Origin: Certhia americana
Taxonomy: Eukaryota; Chordata; Aves; Passeriformes; Certhiidae
Length of the DNA: 64,000 bases
NCBI GenBank assembly: GCA_018697195.1
Contig: CM031864.1
Coordinates: forward strand, 15,686,763-15,750,762
Reading direction: 5' to 3'
Positions 46,001 through 59,947 of this stretch are shown piece by piece. Every line of letters starts with the position of its first letter. Position 1 is the stretch's first letter. Under the pieces are notes generated by a model, which worked only from the letters and a program-made list of their open reading frames with translations, made no database searches and was not told the DNA's origin. The translations under genes were made by a program, and so were the position numbers.

Positions 46001-49000
46001 AACTTTTAATATATGACATATTGCATCAGCTCTACAAATTATTACTTGTTGGCTGACCGCCCTGCTTCTGTCTGGTGCTTGCAAATTAATACTTTAAGTC
46101 TGTGTGCACAAAAAGGTTGTCATCTCCAGTGCCCGTGGTCACAGCAGGCTGCACCCATCAGCCTAAGGACTCTGTGTCTGTACTATCCTCAAGAGGTATT
46201 TGTGTGTTAAGCTGCTGGTGCTGCCCATGGAAGCAGAGACTGAGCAGGCCTGCCTGGGAAGGAACTGCTGCCTCTTTGTTTCCAGGTCTCCAGGCTCAAC
46301 ACTGGAGGACCGGGCACTGCCAGCTGCTGCATGAGGGCTGGAGCCAACAGTGGGGCCAACAGTGAGAAATGGGCTGCCTGTACCAGGATGAAGGTATAAT
46401 GTCAAGAGGCATATATTTTTTCTTGTTAACAACCATTGGTTGATTTAGCCATTTACAGGATTTTTTAAACTCATTTTACTTGTATATGTACAAGGACAAA
46501 ATACAGATGGAGGGATGCCTAGTGTGTCTCGGGATCAGGTACCTGCCTACTCTTCTCAGGAGTCTGCACACCTCAGCTAGGTCTCATAATTTTGAATTCA
46601 GGGTTGCATTTTCCTCATCTGTTCTTGGCAATATAATTGCCTGCTCTTTCCTTAGGTCATTGCACCATTCAGACAACTCACCCAGTCTCATCCCTAACCT
46701 TAAGAAAGGGATAGTTGAGCTTTAATTTTTCTATTCTATAGGTATTCTGCATGTGTGCATGCAGTGTATGTAATGGGCCATAGACTGGCCACTGCTGGTT
46801 TGGCTGCGAAGGATAAGAAAACCTTTTAAAGAACTTGCTATGAAGGAGGAGCATGAAAGCAAACCTTGTGACCAAAATGCAAATGCCTTTGTTTGCTGAG
46901 TTTTAAGTAAAGAGGGGAAGAAACTTCTGATTGTTTTTTAAATGTAGATCCTGGAATCCATGTAGCAAAACATAGGGCAGTTGAGTTATCAGTAGCTGAT
47001 GAAAACATGAGAGGAGTAATTATTGTATAGTCCTATTAATAAAATTGTACTGCGGCTCAAAATAAAAACCAGAAAGTTGCCAAAGAGACCCCAGTGAATT
47101 ACTTCAGGGGAAAAATAGCTTCTTTTGTATGAATCAAAATATCAGCTTGTGTGCTTAGCAGAGAGCTCTAGACACTTATGGAAATTCAAAACAATTCCAT
47201 ATATCCCTGTCCAGGATAGAATTGAAGTGTTGTAAAGCTTCCCTGGAAGCCAACATTTATCTATTATGTAAGCATATTTAGATTTCATTTTGAAATGGTC
47301 ATTAAAGGCTATCCTTTGGCTGCACTCTATCCTTCTTTCTAACTTTTTTTAAAATTGTTGAACTCTGAGATTTTTATGCTACAAAGAATGTACTTTCAGA
47401 ATCAGAAATGTCTGAATGACCAGTTGCAGTATGTACTAACCCTGAGAGATATCCATTGAATCTGCTTCCCACCTCCAATTTATTTGTTTTTACAATCATG
47501 CCTTGCATTAATGTTCTACACTTAGCTAAACTGTGTGTGTTATGTTTTAGATGTATTTTTGTTTTGTCTAAAAAATTTCCAAATTGGCATTAAGTATTCA
47601 AGATATAACCTCTGTAGCAGGAAACTAGTTTTCAGATTCATATAAAATAACTGGGTGATAGAAATAACTCTGAGCAGAAAGCATTTTTTTCCCTTAGAAT
47701 TAGAATTAATTTAGAGGGAATTTAATGCCTGTGAAAGGTGCTGGATTGCAACATCAGAGAACTGAAGCTGCTATTTAACCACAGAGCGGTTACAGGATGG
47801 GAGATGGCTTAACAAGATTCCCCATGAGGGTTGACAAAATATTTGTCTCAGGTTTGGTACCTTTCATCTAGCTGGAACAACCAAGCTTTCATGTGTTGGT
47901 AACAGTTGCTCTCAGGTTGTCAGCTTTCACTTGGGTGATGGAGAGAGCCCTTGTGTAAAAAAGGAAGGGATTTTGCTTTTGTGATAGCTGGCTAATATTT
48001 ATATTATGATTAACCCTAAAAGACTAGATTTACTACAGCTGAGTTGGCTCATCATTGTAAGGAACTGTGGTGAGTAACAAATTCAAAGCACCAGGTGCAT
48101 CCATGCTGCCCTGCCCTGTGCCACAGAGGCAGGTAGAACTGGAAGGGAAGGAAAAGGCACGCTCTGCCACCAACCCTGCACTGCCCTTGGGGATGATGCC
48201 ACTGTGCTTGGACCACTTCAGAGGCAATCTCACACCCAAGTTTGTGTCTTTTGCATTCTCTTGCCACGTGTTTATCAGAGGAAAGAGAGAGTGGCAGGCT
48301 CTAAGGTGTCATTATTGAACTATGCCAGGTTCAGGATCCAATTCTCATGTTTTCTCTTTTTTTTCCCCCAAAATTTCCAAAATAGTTATGTCTGAAGGCT
48401 GTATGTGGTGTCCATGGTTTGGGTTGTATGTCTCAGTAGTTAGGCTACTATTACAGAGCTATAGATAATATCATGTGTGCTAACTGCTAGTCTTGGCAGC
48501 TGCAGAAGAAACTGAAGACCATTTCTCATAATACAGGATATGCTTCAATTTATATTTTCTATTAGTTAAATTAATATGTTAGGTGTTGATGGTTTTTACT
48601 GACTTCACAAGGAGGGAGAGAAGGTGGTAGCCTTAGGGTAGTTCTAATTTCACACAAAGGGAGAGACTTTCACAGTACTGCCTGCCTCCCCTGAGCTCAT
48701 CAGGAAGAGAAAATCACCCTTTTGATGTGTTCCATGGGCCTGATCTCACATGGGACATGTAACAGGCTGTCCACCATGGCTCTGCTGCTCTCACAGCAAG
48801 GCCAGCTGAAATACATCCATGGCTGAATGGGCCAATGGACTTGTTACTGTAACACAAAGTCAACTTATGCATAAGCTCATTAGGAACCAGTTAAAATTTT
48901 CTTTCTGAGAAGCCACATTCTTCTGCTAGTTGTGGTATGTTGGACAGAGGCTGCATTCCCTCACACTGGAATTTCCTGTATTAGCACTGCACAGGAGTGG

Positions 49001-51892
49001 ATTTATTTCGTAGTCCTTGAGATTTCTGAGCTTCATGGGTTTCACAGCCTTTATGCACCATGAAACAAAGATCTGTTTTCTACTGAGGCATTGCAGAAAG
49101 GATGAGCATCTGCTGATTTGTTGGTCTTCTGAAAACTGACGCCCTCCAAGATCAGAGGTGAACCAGTCTGGGATCATTTCACTGAAGACTGAGGTATTAG
49201 AGACAGAGCTTGCATGTAGCTCACATATGCTTTTTGCACTAATTTTTAGAGCTAAAAGAAACATTTCCTTTTTCTGTTGTCAATTTACATCCTAGTGTAC
49301 TGCTGAGGGAGCTCGTGTTGCTTCTGTTTTTGCAGGAATATGATGGTTATAATCTGTAAAACACTAAACTAGGCCCAGGCACGGGCATCCTGCTTCAACA
49401 TCTCCCACCCTAAACAAACTTGTCATCTTCTGGGCTTGTTGGCTCAGAACCATAAAGGCAATGTTATAGGTTCACTTCGTGATGAGAGCTTTTTAGAGAG
49501 AGCCTGTGGAATCTCTCTTTTCTCTAACTCATGTGACTCCAGCCCAGCTGTGCTATTCCCCCTTCTTTACTTAATCAAAATTGCATGTCATGTATACAGC
49601 CCCCAAATTTACAGCTTTATTGAAATGGAGACAGGTTATATAAGAATTTCTGCATAAAATGTGCAATAAGTTACATTATATTGAGCTTTGTGGAAGAGTG
49701 GAAAATATCTGTCTGGTTTTGGAAATACTTTATAGAGTTATTTAGATGCCAAGTTTTTCATTGTTCTACTAATGTCTTCCTGGTCTGCAAAGGTTTTAAA
49801 AGATATAGCTAAGAAATTTTGCACAGTGGTGTTGTCAGGTCTCAGACTTTCACAGAAAATAAAGTGGCAGATGTGATTCTGTAGAACAGGTTTCCCAAAA
49901 TTGCCCTAGCCCAACTCTCCACCCCTCTCCTTTATGCACTTTCCCACCTTAAACTGCTCTTAATGAGTCAGTTTGCCAGGAATGCTGAGTAACTGGTGAA
50001 GTGGACTGAAATGCTCAATTTTTTCCAGTATTTGTACTTTATGAATAATCTAGATTATTGGTTTAGGATTTTTTCAACCTAAGGATACTTTCTACCTTAA
50101 TTGTATTCTAACTAATATTTTTTGTTTTGTGGAGGATTAATACTATGTAAACTGTAGGCCTACCTCAGCCATCTCTTTCCTATACCTGCAGCCCAGATTG
50201 GGCCCAGAAAACCAATTGTGTTTTTTCCCCAATGTGACTCTTTGGCTTCACAGCAGGCCAACATGAATTTTCAGAATTGTCACAGAGCTCTACAAATAAC
50301 CAGTCAAACTTCCCCCATCCAAATCTTCTCAACAGTGTCATTCTTTTATATCCTTACATTCCTTTTTATTAAATTTGCCTGGGTAATCAATATGTTCCAA
50401 ACCTGTGGAGTGTCTTGGTGGGAAATTTCATCAGCATCCCCCTAAGGTACATTGCTCTGCTCCTACGTCCATGCTGCAGATCCCTGTGAAAGAGGATGCC
50501 AGAGCATTGTCTGAGCTCATCTCTCCCAAGCACTAATTTAATTTGCAAAGTGTTGCAGGTTTTTTTCTAAAGTGTACAAACTTTCCTTACTCTATGTTCT
50601 TGAAACATGAGTCAACGCTCTGTTTTCATCTGCGTGACCTCAGTATGTATCCTGCCTTTGCATAAAATCCTTCAAAGCTGTGTGGCAAAGACAGTATGAA
50701 AAGAAATAGCCGTTCGAGCAATAAAATTAAATTTTCTGTGAGTCCCATGGATCAGAAGTTTGCAGTGGTCCTTACCAGTGACACCCTTATTGGTGCTAAT
50801 GGCCAAGCCACCACACTTGGGTGGCTGTTTCTAGAAGCTCTGTCTTGATCACTGAAAACTAACTGAAGGTGAAGCAGCTGAGTTGGAGTTCACTGTTCAC
50901 TGCAGGTACAGAGCCAGACCATGGCCTGTGTGCTCAAGCAGGAGGCTGGTGAGATCCTGCTATGTAAATACAAGCAGAACCATGGTAGTTTATAATTTTC
51001 ATTGAATTCTTAGGGTTTCCCCTATCCAAAGTTCATTATTATTTGTGTTTTAAACCATCTGGCCTTTAAATCAAGAGTTAATACTGCTCGTGCATTATCC
51101 TGGCCAAGCTGGAGTTTGAATTTCTTGTTTAAAATTCCCCTTGTTTTATAATTTCAGCTGAATAGTTTTAATGACTTCTTGTTGTGAGCTGTGGTGCTGT
51201 ACAGTAGGCTGCACATCACTGAGAAGCTTCAGTCTAGAGGTAGCTGCACTTCAGTGCCAAGGGAAATAATAACTGGATGGATGGAAAGCATCTGGGATTG
51301 ATGTGGTTTAAAGGTGCTGTTCATGCAAGCTATTATCAAAGAGAGGGTTAGGGATGAGATTCATTCTTAAAATGCAGGTGCCCTCATGCTTTCTCTGACA
51401 GATGTGTTCCAACAGTGTTTTGAATTCTGTTTAAATTTTGAAAGAGCTAAACCTTCAGGCTCTTCTCTTCCTTTCTTCAATTCATTTCCCTGTTTAGATG
51501 AAAAAGAAACATTTTGCAACTTACTTTAAACTTTCTTCAAAAGAACTGCTGGAAAAGGAACATTTCATGTGAAGCACATAAGCTATAAATGAGTGTTAAG
51601 CACAGCAGAAGAAGCGATTTTAAATGTGGTAATGGACAGACATTACACTGTAGGAATTTACCTAAGAGAAAACCTGAGATGTGGAGGGCCTGCCAGGTGA
51701 GGATAAAACCCCAATAAATGAGCTAAATGATAGAAAAGTATTACCAGAGTAAAGAGTTGTACATGTGAAATAAATACTGAAATGGGGAAATAGTGCCAGC
51801 AAAGATACTGAAAGGTGGAGAACATTTTGGTTAAATGATGCAGGAGCATGTACACACAGCCCATATTGAAAATGCAAGCTCTTAGGAAGAGA
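46001..51892. other. Non-coding stretch
   Basis: GC-richer patches at 46090-46380 and 48070-48320, otherwise AT-rich unique sequence. A 12-bp unit (GCCAACAGTGGG-like) is repeated twice at 46343-46366. Open frames overlap on both strands and have no motifs. Confidence 0.5.
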
Positions 51893-51907
51893 TCTCTCTC
51901 TCTCTCT
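51893..51907 (+). repeat. (TC)n short repeat
   Basis: About seven TC units followed by a T/C-rich stretch to 51920. Confidence 0.9.
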
Positions 51908-53641
51908 TTTGCTCTCTCCCTGCCTCATTTTGACATTTTTTCCTCTGCTCATGACGGTAACGTAACAGAGTTTACAGCATTAATGGGCAAAGCTCCTTCC
52001 AGCTAAATGTGCCACAGACTTTTTCATAGTGCTCTGTCACATGTTTTCAGGTGTGTGCTTACCTCAAAATTTCCAACAAACTCTTATCCTCAGATAATTT
52101 TTGATTAATTTTGTAGGTCTCCTGGTTGGTTTCTCTGGCTGTGTGAAAGTAGCAAAGCAAGTGTGTTGAGGTTTGCTTGATTTGTGAATATGAAGGGGGA
52201 AAAAAAAGGAACAGACTAAGAAAAAGAAAATACCCCAAAGGAAAGAAATAATGGGCAATATATTTCCTTTTGAACTTTTTCAAATCAGCCTCTGGAAAAG
52301 GTGTCATAAAGCCCCCAGAAATGAGTAACAGTGCAGGGACAAAGAAAACTCTGTTACAGATGTCCCTGCAAGTCTATGAGCAAATTGTTTTTTTCTAAAT
52401 AACTCCAGAACATTACATGGCCTTAACAAGTTTCCCAGGACAGGAACTCCCAGTTTATTACTTGCTCACATTGTCATCAGAAATTAATTTTGTCCCTGAA
52501 AGACAAATTGGCTGGTAGCTTATGAAGTTAAATGGAAAGAACAAGTGAGCATCTGTTTCTTCTGCATTTTGTCTCCTTGGTGTCTTACATATAAATGAAT
52601 CAGAGTGTTCAAACTTAAATTAAGATCTTTGGCTAGATAAACAGTTAAAACTGGTTCCCATAGCTACCTCTCACACATAGCTGTGATTGCATTATAATCC
52701 CCTAGTAATCAGGTCTAAATGAAAGAAAGATGATAAGGGTGCTATTTTCAGTTTTCAGTACTGATTTTTATTAGCTCTCAATCAGATCAGGACTGCTTTG
52801 CCTTTCATCACATTGTGGCAGTGTTTGTGGAATCATTAGAGTAATAAAGTGTAAATCTTACCAAGGTGCATTTTTCTTGAGGTGTTTTATATAACAAAAA
52901 CTCTGAAGATTACATTGGCAGGTACAGGAAAGATTTGTTTCTGCAACTAAAGTGAGGATATAATGTATGCTATATTCATTTATTCTTTACCCAAGCGAAT
53001 ATCTAATGAATTACCTTGCTGAGGTAAAACAAAAATAAAAATATCCAAAGAATCAGCCTGCCTGAACATGGTCCTAATATACTGTATATTGCCAGTACTG
53101 GGTTTAGTAGTTTTTTTAATTTGCCTTATTATCTTGTATCATATCTCTCCCTGTGCATTACCATCCACAAATGAATTACAGGCAGAACCACAAGCACTGC
53201 TATTACCAGCCTGCTGTTTTTAGTAAACTAGTGCAGCCCAATAAAACATCATGTTGCAGCAATATATAAGTATTTATTGTAGGCTAAATTTCAGCAAAAC
53301 AAAAGCACACAGGGAGGCCTGATCCTGCTTCTAGGAGAGGCAATGGCACAGCTCGAGTTTGGCTCGTACATCGTCTCACCTGCACCCTTGATTTGCAGTA
53401 TCCTTTGAGGTAAATTTTACTTAATGACTTTACTTTTAAATTGTTCCTGGCTGCCAAATTTAGAAAAGACTTCATCCAACCTCCAGAGGTGTTCCTGGGT
53501 GTTTCTGCAGGCAGAGCTATCCTTTAGCACAGAAATTGCTTTGTGTGGTGTTGTAGGATTGTTCACAGAGTTTGCAGGTGTGCCCCACATTTGCAATTAA
53601 CTCCCAGTTTAATACTGGAGTGATTTTACTTTCCCACAGAC
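51908..53641. other. Non-coding stretch, nothing recognised
   Basis: AT-rich unique sequence with short open frames only. Confidence 0.5.
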
Positions 53642-53659
53642 TTTTTTTTTTTTTTTTTT
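53642..53659 (+). repeat. Poly(T) tract, 18 bases
   Basis: Uninterrupted T run. Confidence 0.97.
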
Positions 53660-54109
53660 AATATCTGGTGAATGTTACTGTAGCATAGCTATTAAAATGT
53701 CTCCTCATTTTAAATATTTGAATTTTATGTATTCTGTATTTAAATGAGTAGTAAACTGTCCCAGTACTGCAGTGTTATATAGTTACATTCATACAGACAA
53801 GTTCAGGAATATCAGGTACCAACAGCAATTAGTCAGAAAGTTGAAAAAGGATACGCAAAGAGCTTTCTGGTTTCCTGATTGATTTTAATGTACCTGATGT
53901 AGAATCAATGCCTGATATTGACCTTAACATGTTTTACTTACTTTTTTATAAAAGGTAGATCTGTTCAGCCATCAAATGATGGTGTTCATATAGTTAGCAA
54001 AGTCCAGTATAGCCTCTGATGTTAGGACATGGAATACTTTAGGGCAGGGACCATTTAAGGTACACAAATTTATACCTGAGATAATTAGGTACTGGCATTC
54101 ACATCAGGC
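53660..54109. other. Non-coding stretch, nothing recognised
   Basis: AT-rich unique sequence leading to a poly(A) run; no AATAAA or coding remnant within it that would suggest a retrocopy. Confidence 0.5.
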
Positions 54110-54135
54110 AAAAAAAAAAAAAAAAAAAAAAAAAA
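54110..54135 (+). repeat. Poly(A) tract, 26 bases
   Basis: Uninterrupted A run. No poly(A) signal or retrocopy body is visible upstream and no flanking target-site duplication is evident. Confidence 0.97.
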
Positions 54136-54758
54136 TCAGTTCATATGATGTTACAGATAAGGAAACAAAATTTATGTTTCAAATTTTAATCTATTAAGGC
54201 TTCTAAGATGCAGAGAGGTTCTCACTCAAAAATTATTCTTTTCGTACTAATATTTTAATCTACAAAAAGCTCAAATTCCTGTGCTCTTTCAATGAAAATA
54301 GGCAAAGACAGCATTTTGATCAGGAAGGTTTTGTGTGTGCTTGTATGTTGACACGCAAATGTAATGTGTCTGGAAGATGTTGCTATGGCTAATGACACAA
54401 AAGAGAGTAAATTGCAGAGCCTGATTATCAACAGATAACAAGACATTCTGTATATAAATAAATGCTCAGCATCAAAATCCATTATTGGATTAGCTATATA
54501 ATCATGTTTTAGGCTGTAAGTCTGTGCTGACAAATGAACACTTTTCATTTGGCTCAAGGTCCTCATCAGCAACGGAACTAATTTTACATTCTCACCCATT
54601 AAGTGAATAAGATGTGGAAAAAGCTGTCTGCTTTTTGAAGTGTAAATTTGCTGCTACAGGCTGTGCAGACCAAAGCTCTTTTGAAGCAGTGAAATGAGAT
54701 CATCTCTAGGGACATGTGAACCTGACAAAGTTTAGGTCATTTCTGTAGAAGGTATGGC
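54136..54758. other. Non-coding stretch, nothing recognised
   Basis: Unique AT-rich sequence. The - strand frame 54255-54599 (114 codons) has no motif. Confidence 0.5.
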
Positions 54759-54777
54759 GGGGGTGGGGGGTGGGGGG
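54759..54777 (+). other. G-rich tract
   Basis: G runs of 5, 6 and 6 separated by single T bases (54759-54763, 54765-54770, 54772-54777). Three long runs could still support a quadruplex with a nearby G pair. Confidence 0.7.
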
Positions 54778-55033
54778 AAGGAGAGCCATTTGGATGTGGT
54801 TTCAGTAGTGACTTATATGGGGCAATTTGGAAGATGCTGAACTTTACAAGCTCTTTGTTCAAATTTGTGAGAGAACTTGAACTAGAAGCACAGATGCAGA
54901 CTTTCAGCCCTCAGAAAGAAACCTCCATAAACATCGGAACTAGGTAGTTAGCCAGCACAAAACAGGCTATGTGCTGAGCCTCTCCTGTAAATCACTTTCT
55001 TTTATGGGTTGGATGCTTCCCATGCTTTCCCCT

Positions 55034-55037
<4 letters not shown>

Positions 55038-55070
<33 letters not shown>
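55038..55070 (+). repeat. (CA)n microsatellite
   Basis: About 16 uninterrupted AC units; likely polymorphic. Confidence 0.98.
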
Positions 55071-55072
<2 letters not shown>

Positions 55073-58000
55073 TACAAATGGAGATCCAGGACATAAAGTG
55101 GACCATTTTCTTGAAAAGGCACTGGACGTGCAGGAACTAGACCATCACATCTCACTTTCCATCCTGGGAAGTCCCCCAGGAGACAGGAATATCACAGGTC
55201 TGTACCTCATCTGGTTGACAGCCCCATAATTTGCAGCATGGCACCAGCATTGCCCTCTGGAAGCCCCTGGGCAGGGGCCGTACCTGTGAAAGAGAGGCAT
55301 GGTGGACAATGAGTGCAGTGTGGACAGAATGGGAAGGGAGAGGACTCCTTAGAGAGCTCAGTAGGGATCCCCGTGGTCAGCAATTGTACAGGGCAGGATT
55401 GCAATATCCTCCAGGGAGCATTGTGATGCACCACCATTCAAGCAAGGGCAATGAAGATGTTGTGGACATCAGCTTAGAAGAAGAGTCTCATGAAAATCAT
55501 TTAACTTTTTAGATTTCCAGACATACAAAGCAGTGTTTAAACACTGTTTAAACTCATGACAAAAATAACTCCAGGCTGTGTTGTTGCCTAACCATAATGC
55601 TTTTCATTTGTAAACCAACAAAAAGTTCAGATAGGTTTGGTTGTTCATTTGTTAATTTGATTCCACCTCCTTTGCTTTGTTTGCTCACTGTGGAACATGC
55701 TTGCATGGCTTAGGCTCTTGGCCTTGGAAATCATACAGTTGTTTCATATACTACTTCCCGATTTCTTGTAGCCCACCAGTGATGCATGGACCACATGCTA
55801 AGAGACACTGTGAAAATCCTGTACTCACAGTGCTGTGTGGGTATAACAACTAAAGGAAATTACAGGAAACCCAGGCTGGCATATTTGCATGTGAAAATAA
55901 ACCTAGTCCATGATATGCCCCTGTGTGAAAAGGATTAGTTAAATCTTAATTCAGGCACCTTGAGCATATGGTTTTGAAATTGTTTGTCTAAGAGTAATGG
56001 GTATCAAAGAGTAAAGATGTTTGTCAGGTGCCTGTGTAAAGTGACAACTTTTTTTAAAAAATCTTCTAGGCATACAATTTTACTGCTTTCACCCTTGGTG
56101 TTTTTCAGCCAGATGTACTAATATTATGGAGGAACATCTGACCAGCAGAACTGAACAGAAACTTAGGTGGGTAACCTGTGTAGAATCTTCACCTAAAAAA
56201 TAAACAGAAATAAAGGCAGCTGAAAGCAAGAGTTTCACTTCCTCCCCTGAGCTCAGCTTTCCAGCTTTGCTGTTGATGGTGCTGTGCCCACCACCAGGCT
56301 TCATTGTCTACTTGCCTGGACAGATGGACAGGGGTTTTGGCCCTTGGAGTAGCCCCTCTGCAGTCAGCATCAATTATGCAAGACATCCCCTTCCCTTTCC
56401 TTACCAAAATAAAGCTATAAATACTTCTCTACCTCATTGGCATGTTATGAGAGTTAATGAGTTGACGTCTGCAAAAGACTTTCAAAGTATAAAATGGTGT
56501 GGAAGTTCTGAGCACTGTGTTGTGAAGGTCTCCCTTTCCTCAGCTTAAGGCAGAATGAGTTAAAGTTAGCCAAAGGGGATAAGAGAAACAAGAGAGACTT
56601 TATGAGTCTACCAGGGGAAAAGGAAATACTGGAGAGAAAATAGACCCATTAGCAAATGAGGAAGGAGATGAAGTTAATTATGATTTTAAAATGGATGAGC
56701 GTCAGAGCTGGTTTTGTGTAAAGAAAAAAATCAGTCCTGAACAAAAATAATAAGGACTGACAATTAGGAAGAAGTGGAGGCCTTGTGAAAACAAGGGTTT
56801 GATTAAAAAGTGAGGGGGAAAGAACTTGTAAAACACGAATATGTGTAAATGAGCAAGTCTAGATGGAACTCATCTAAAGAACAATGAGAAGCTAATGGAT
56901 TTTTCTAAATATTTACCCATGGCAGATGAGGAAAAAGTCATATCAGGGGGAAAAAAAGTAACAACAGCCTCAAAAAAAACTAATGATGTTTGGAAAAAGG
57001 ATGCCAGTGATTACCTGCCATTAAGTACTCATCTGTACTCAAAGCAAGAAGCACAACTGGAGTGAGCAGGCAATGTTTGTTGTGTTATGAAGCCAAGCAT
57101 CACATTTTTTGGGTTATAAAGCCATGCTAGACAAATGAAGTATCATTGTAGAGTTTCAAGATACTCCAATGAGAAACCAAATAGCTGCTGGGTCAGATCC
57201 AGAATTGCTGCTCTGCCTCTTTACACCAGCAGGTCTATTTGCAACATCTGAACTTGAGTAAATCATTTGACAGAAATACCTTGCAAACTTGTGTTTGAGA
57301 AAATAAATCCAAATTGGCTTTGATAGGAAGGGTGTCATTTGGGCAGAGAATGGCAGTATGAGGCCACATAGAAAGTGATCTAAAGACAAAAATTAGAATA
57401 GAGTCTGGTTGTAAATATGTTATGATTATTTCAGCATAAAGAATGATTAAGACATAATTATAAAAAGAAAAACAAGTTAGTTACTGTGTGAGCAGCAGAA
57501 CTAGGACACCCTGGTTCCTGATGCATTTAGATACTGTGGTTAGATTCTCAGGTGGCTGATAGGTTTCCTCTGTGACAGCCCCTCTGAGGCAGGGGTGGGC
57601 TGGCACCTCAGTGGGGGTACTGGTAGGGATGAAATTCATGACACCTGTGATAGTCCTGCGTATTTGAGCGCTGCACAGATTCCAAGTGCAGCTGGGGTCA
57701 AATGGCAAACCTTTCCAAAAGTTCTGAGGAAGGAACTCAGTGATCTCATTTTTTTGGGAACTCAGACTTTAAAATCTTTAAAGAAGGAAAATTCTGACTG
57801 AAAATTAGAATGTCACAAATGAACAAAATTCTCTGAATTTTGAGACCCTGCCCCTCTCCTTTCTCTTGTTTCTAAAACACTGTGCCTACATGGATGTAGA
57901 ACAGAGAGACAATAGCTGTAGCTATCTTATTTTTCATACCTACTTCTCAGCTATTACTTTAGAAGCTTCCCATCCTCCCCTGCCAAAAAGACAATGCATT

Positions 58001-59152
58001 TTTCCAAGGTGCTATTTTTTCTCTTTTAGTGTAAATGGTTAAGAAATAAGGAGTTCTATACTGATTATTTTGAGATATATTATTCTTTAAAGCCAGTCTC
58101 TGTCTGTTGAACATGTACACCCAGCTATGATCAATAAAATTGCTTCTTGCAGAGAATGATGCTTACAGAACTTCAGACAGGTTAAATTTGCCTGTTCTAG
58201 GGAGGGGATCAAAGCTCACTTACAGTTTATGATATTCAACCTTCAGTATAAAGCTAGGTCTGCAGAACCTCCTGAATATCATGTCTGTGTCTCTGTTGCT
58301 GCATTGGGAACTGAAGTGAGTACAAGGACACAATTTCTGTCTGTTATTAAAAAGCATCACTGTGTTGCATGGGGTCTCCAATAGATTTTTATGAGGACAG
58401 AAGGATGCAACTCTTTTAAAGTATAATTTTATGGTGATTCCTTTTCATGTCCAATTACTATTTTCTGCTTGTGAATAGTAGAATTTTTAAAAGCTTCTAG
58501 CCTTGTTATATTTCACATTTAATAAAAAAATGTGTCCTACATGGATTCACACCAGTAGAGAGGTCACAACACACATGGACTGAGAAGAAATCCCCCTAAA
58601 AAGCAGGAAATGTGTAAGTAGCACCTCAATTATGGTTTTAAGAAAAGTGACTTAACAGTTTTCATAGCTGTAAAGCTGGCTCACAGATGCATGGAAATCT
58701 ATGCAGAAATATACTTCCCTGTCTACCATCAGGATTACAGAGCCCAAAATGGAAAGTGTGTCCCAAAAGAAGTATGAAACCAGAGCCAGTATGTGTTCTG
58801 TAAGAGCAGCAAGGATCAGAGAGCCCAACTACCACTTGTAACCAGTCTTCTTCCCATGGCTCCAACACAAAGTTACATTTGGAGTGACAGTTTTATAGCG
58901 GGGAGGATTAGGGTGCCTACAGGCTCTTCCTTGTGTGCTGCTGGGCAATGTTGAGCATGAGGATGTGGATTGACACACCCTGATTCCTTCTGTGTTCCTT
59001 AAGGTCCTGGTTCCCTGGCTCTTCTCATGCTTTCCCTTGCAGATTTGCTTATTTCTTAATGGTGCAACATAGTATATTGTGCATTTGCTGGGAGCCTAAG
59101 AAAGCAAGACAGATTTTATCATTTGGGCTGTAGATATTCAATGCCCATTATG
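55071..59152. other. Non-coding stretch, nothing recognised
   Basis: Unique sequence of mixed composition; open frames are short and motif-free. AATAAA sites occur (for example 58131) but have no gene to belong to. Confidence 0.5.
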
Positions 59153-59208
59153 GGCCGACTAAATTTAGTAGAGTGGCAATTCACCAGACTACTAAATTTA
59201 GTTAGGCC
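59153..59208. repeat. Long hairpin (imperfect inverted repeat)
   Basis: CTAAATTTAGTAG (59159-59171) is perfectly complementary to CTACTAAATTTAG (59189-59201) across a 17-base loop. Outer bases GGCC at 59153-59156 and 59205-59208 extend the stem past a small mismatch/bulge to about 19 pairs. Each arm also contains the self-palindrome CTAAATTTAG. Confidence 0.9.
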
Positions 59209-59845
59209 ATCCGGTCATATCATTTTACTTAGCTTAATATTGGATGTCATAAGATAGGGCCTATCAAACAGTAAGGCTCCAGCTTCCCCAGCTGCAGATT
59301 ATATTATCGCTATAGCTTTTCAAAACATTCATGCTAAGTTTTTTAAAGTCTTAGCATTTTTTGTTTGTATATTTTGTTACAAGTTTATAAATATGGTCAA
59401 AATTCATTTGGTTTTCACAGTAAAGAGCACTGTTGAAAAAAAGATGCTGCTGTTCTCATTTTAAGCGAAACCTTTGTCTTTCCTTGTTTAACTTCAGTTA
59501 GAATAGGAGGAATTTTATCATCAAAGCTAGGTGGACAAGGAGTCCCATTTGGAGAGAAATTTTGCATGATGATTTTCATTGCCTTCATGGGTTTTTCATT
59601 GCTATCAAATTTCTGTTCTGTTCCAGATAGGAAAGAAAAAAAGCTTTAGGAGAATCCAGACAACCTGGCCTGTGACAGCAAGGAGTACTCAGTGCTGAAA
59701 ATTCAAACTTGTCTTGTGTAGAGTAAATGCAAAGGAGATCTTCATAGATCCCATGCACAACAGCTGGAGTTATGGCAATGGGATCAAATATGACTAACAG
59801 AATGGCACTTACAAGCTCATCAGCCCTGCTATAATTCTTATATGT
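59209..59845. other. Non-coding stretch, nothing recognised
   Basis: AT-rich unique sequence between the hairpin and the tandem duplication. Confidence 0.5.
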
Positions 59846-59947
59846 TATATGGCAAGTAAATTGAAATAGCAATATTCTGGGAGTCTGTGCACTTAATATA
59901 TGGAAAGAAAATTGCAGTTGCAATATTCTGAGATTCTGTGGACTAAA
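59846..59947. repeat. 51-bp tandem duplication
   Basis: Two units, 59846-59896 and 59897-59947, share TATATGG.AAG.AAATTG, GCAATATTCTG and TCTGTG.ACT.AA. They match at about four fifths of positions. Because the period is a multiple of three, a - strand open frame (59585-59989) passes through both without a stop; that frame is otherwise unremarkable. Confidence 0.85.

Noticed and set aside
54110..54135. The 26-base A run as the tail of a processed pseudogene
   Set aside because: No AATAAA, coding remnant or target-site duplication is visible next to it.
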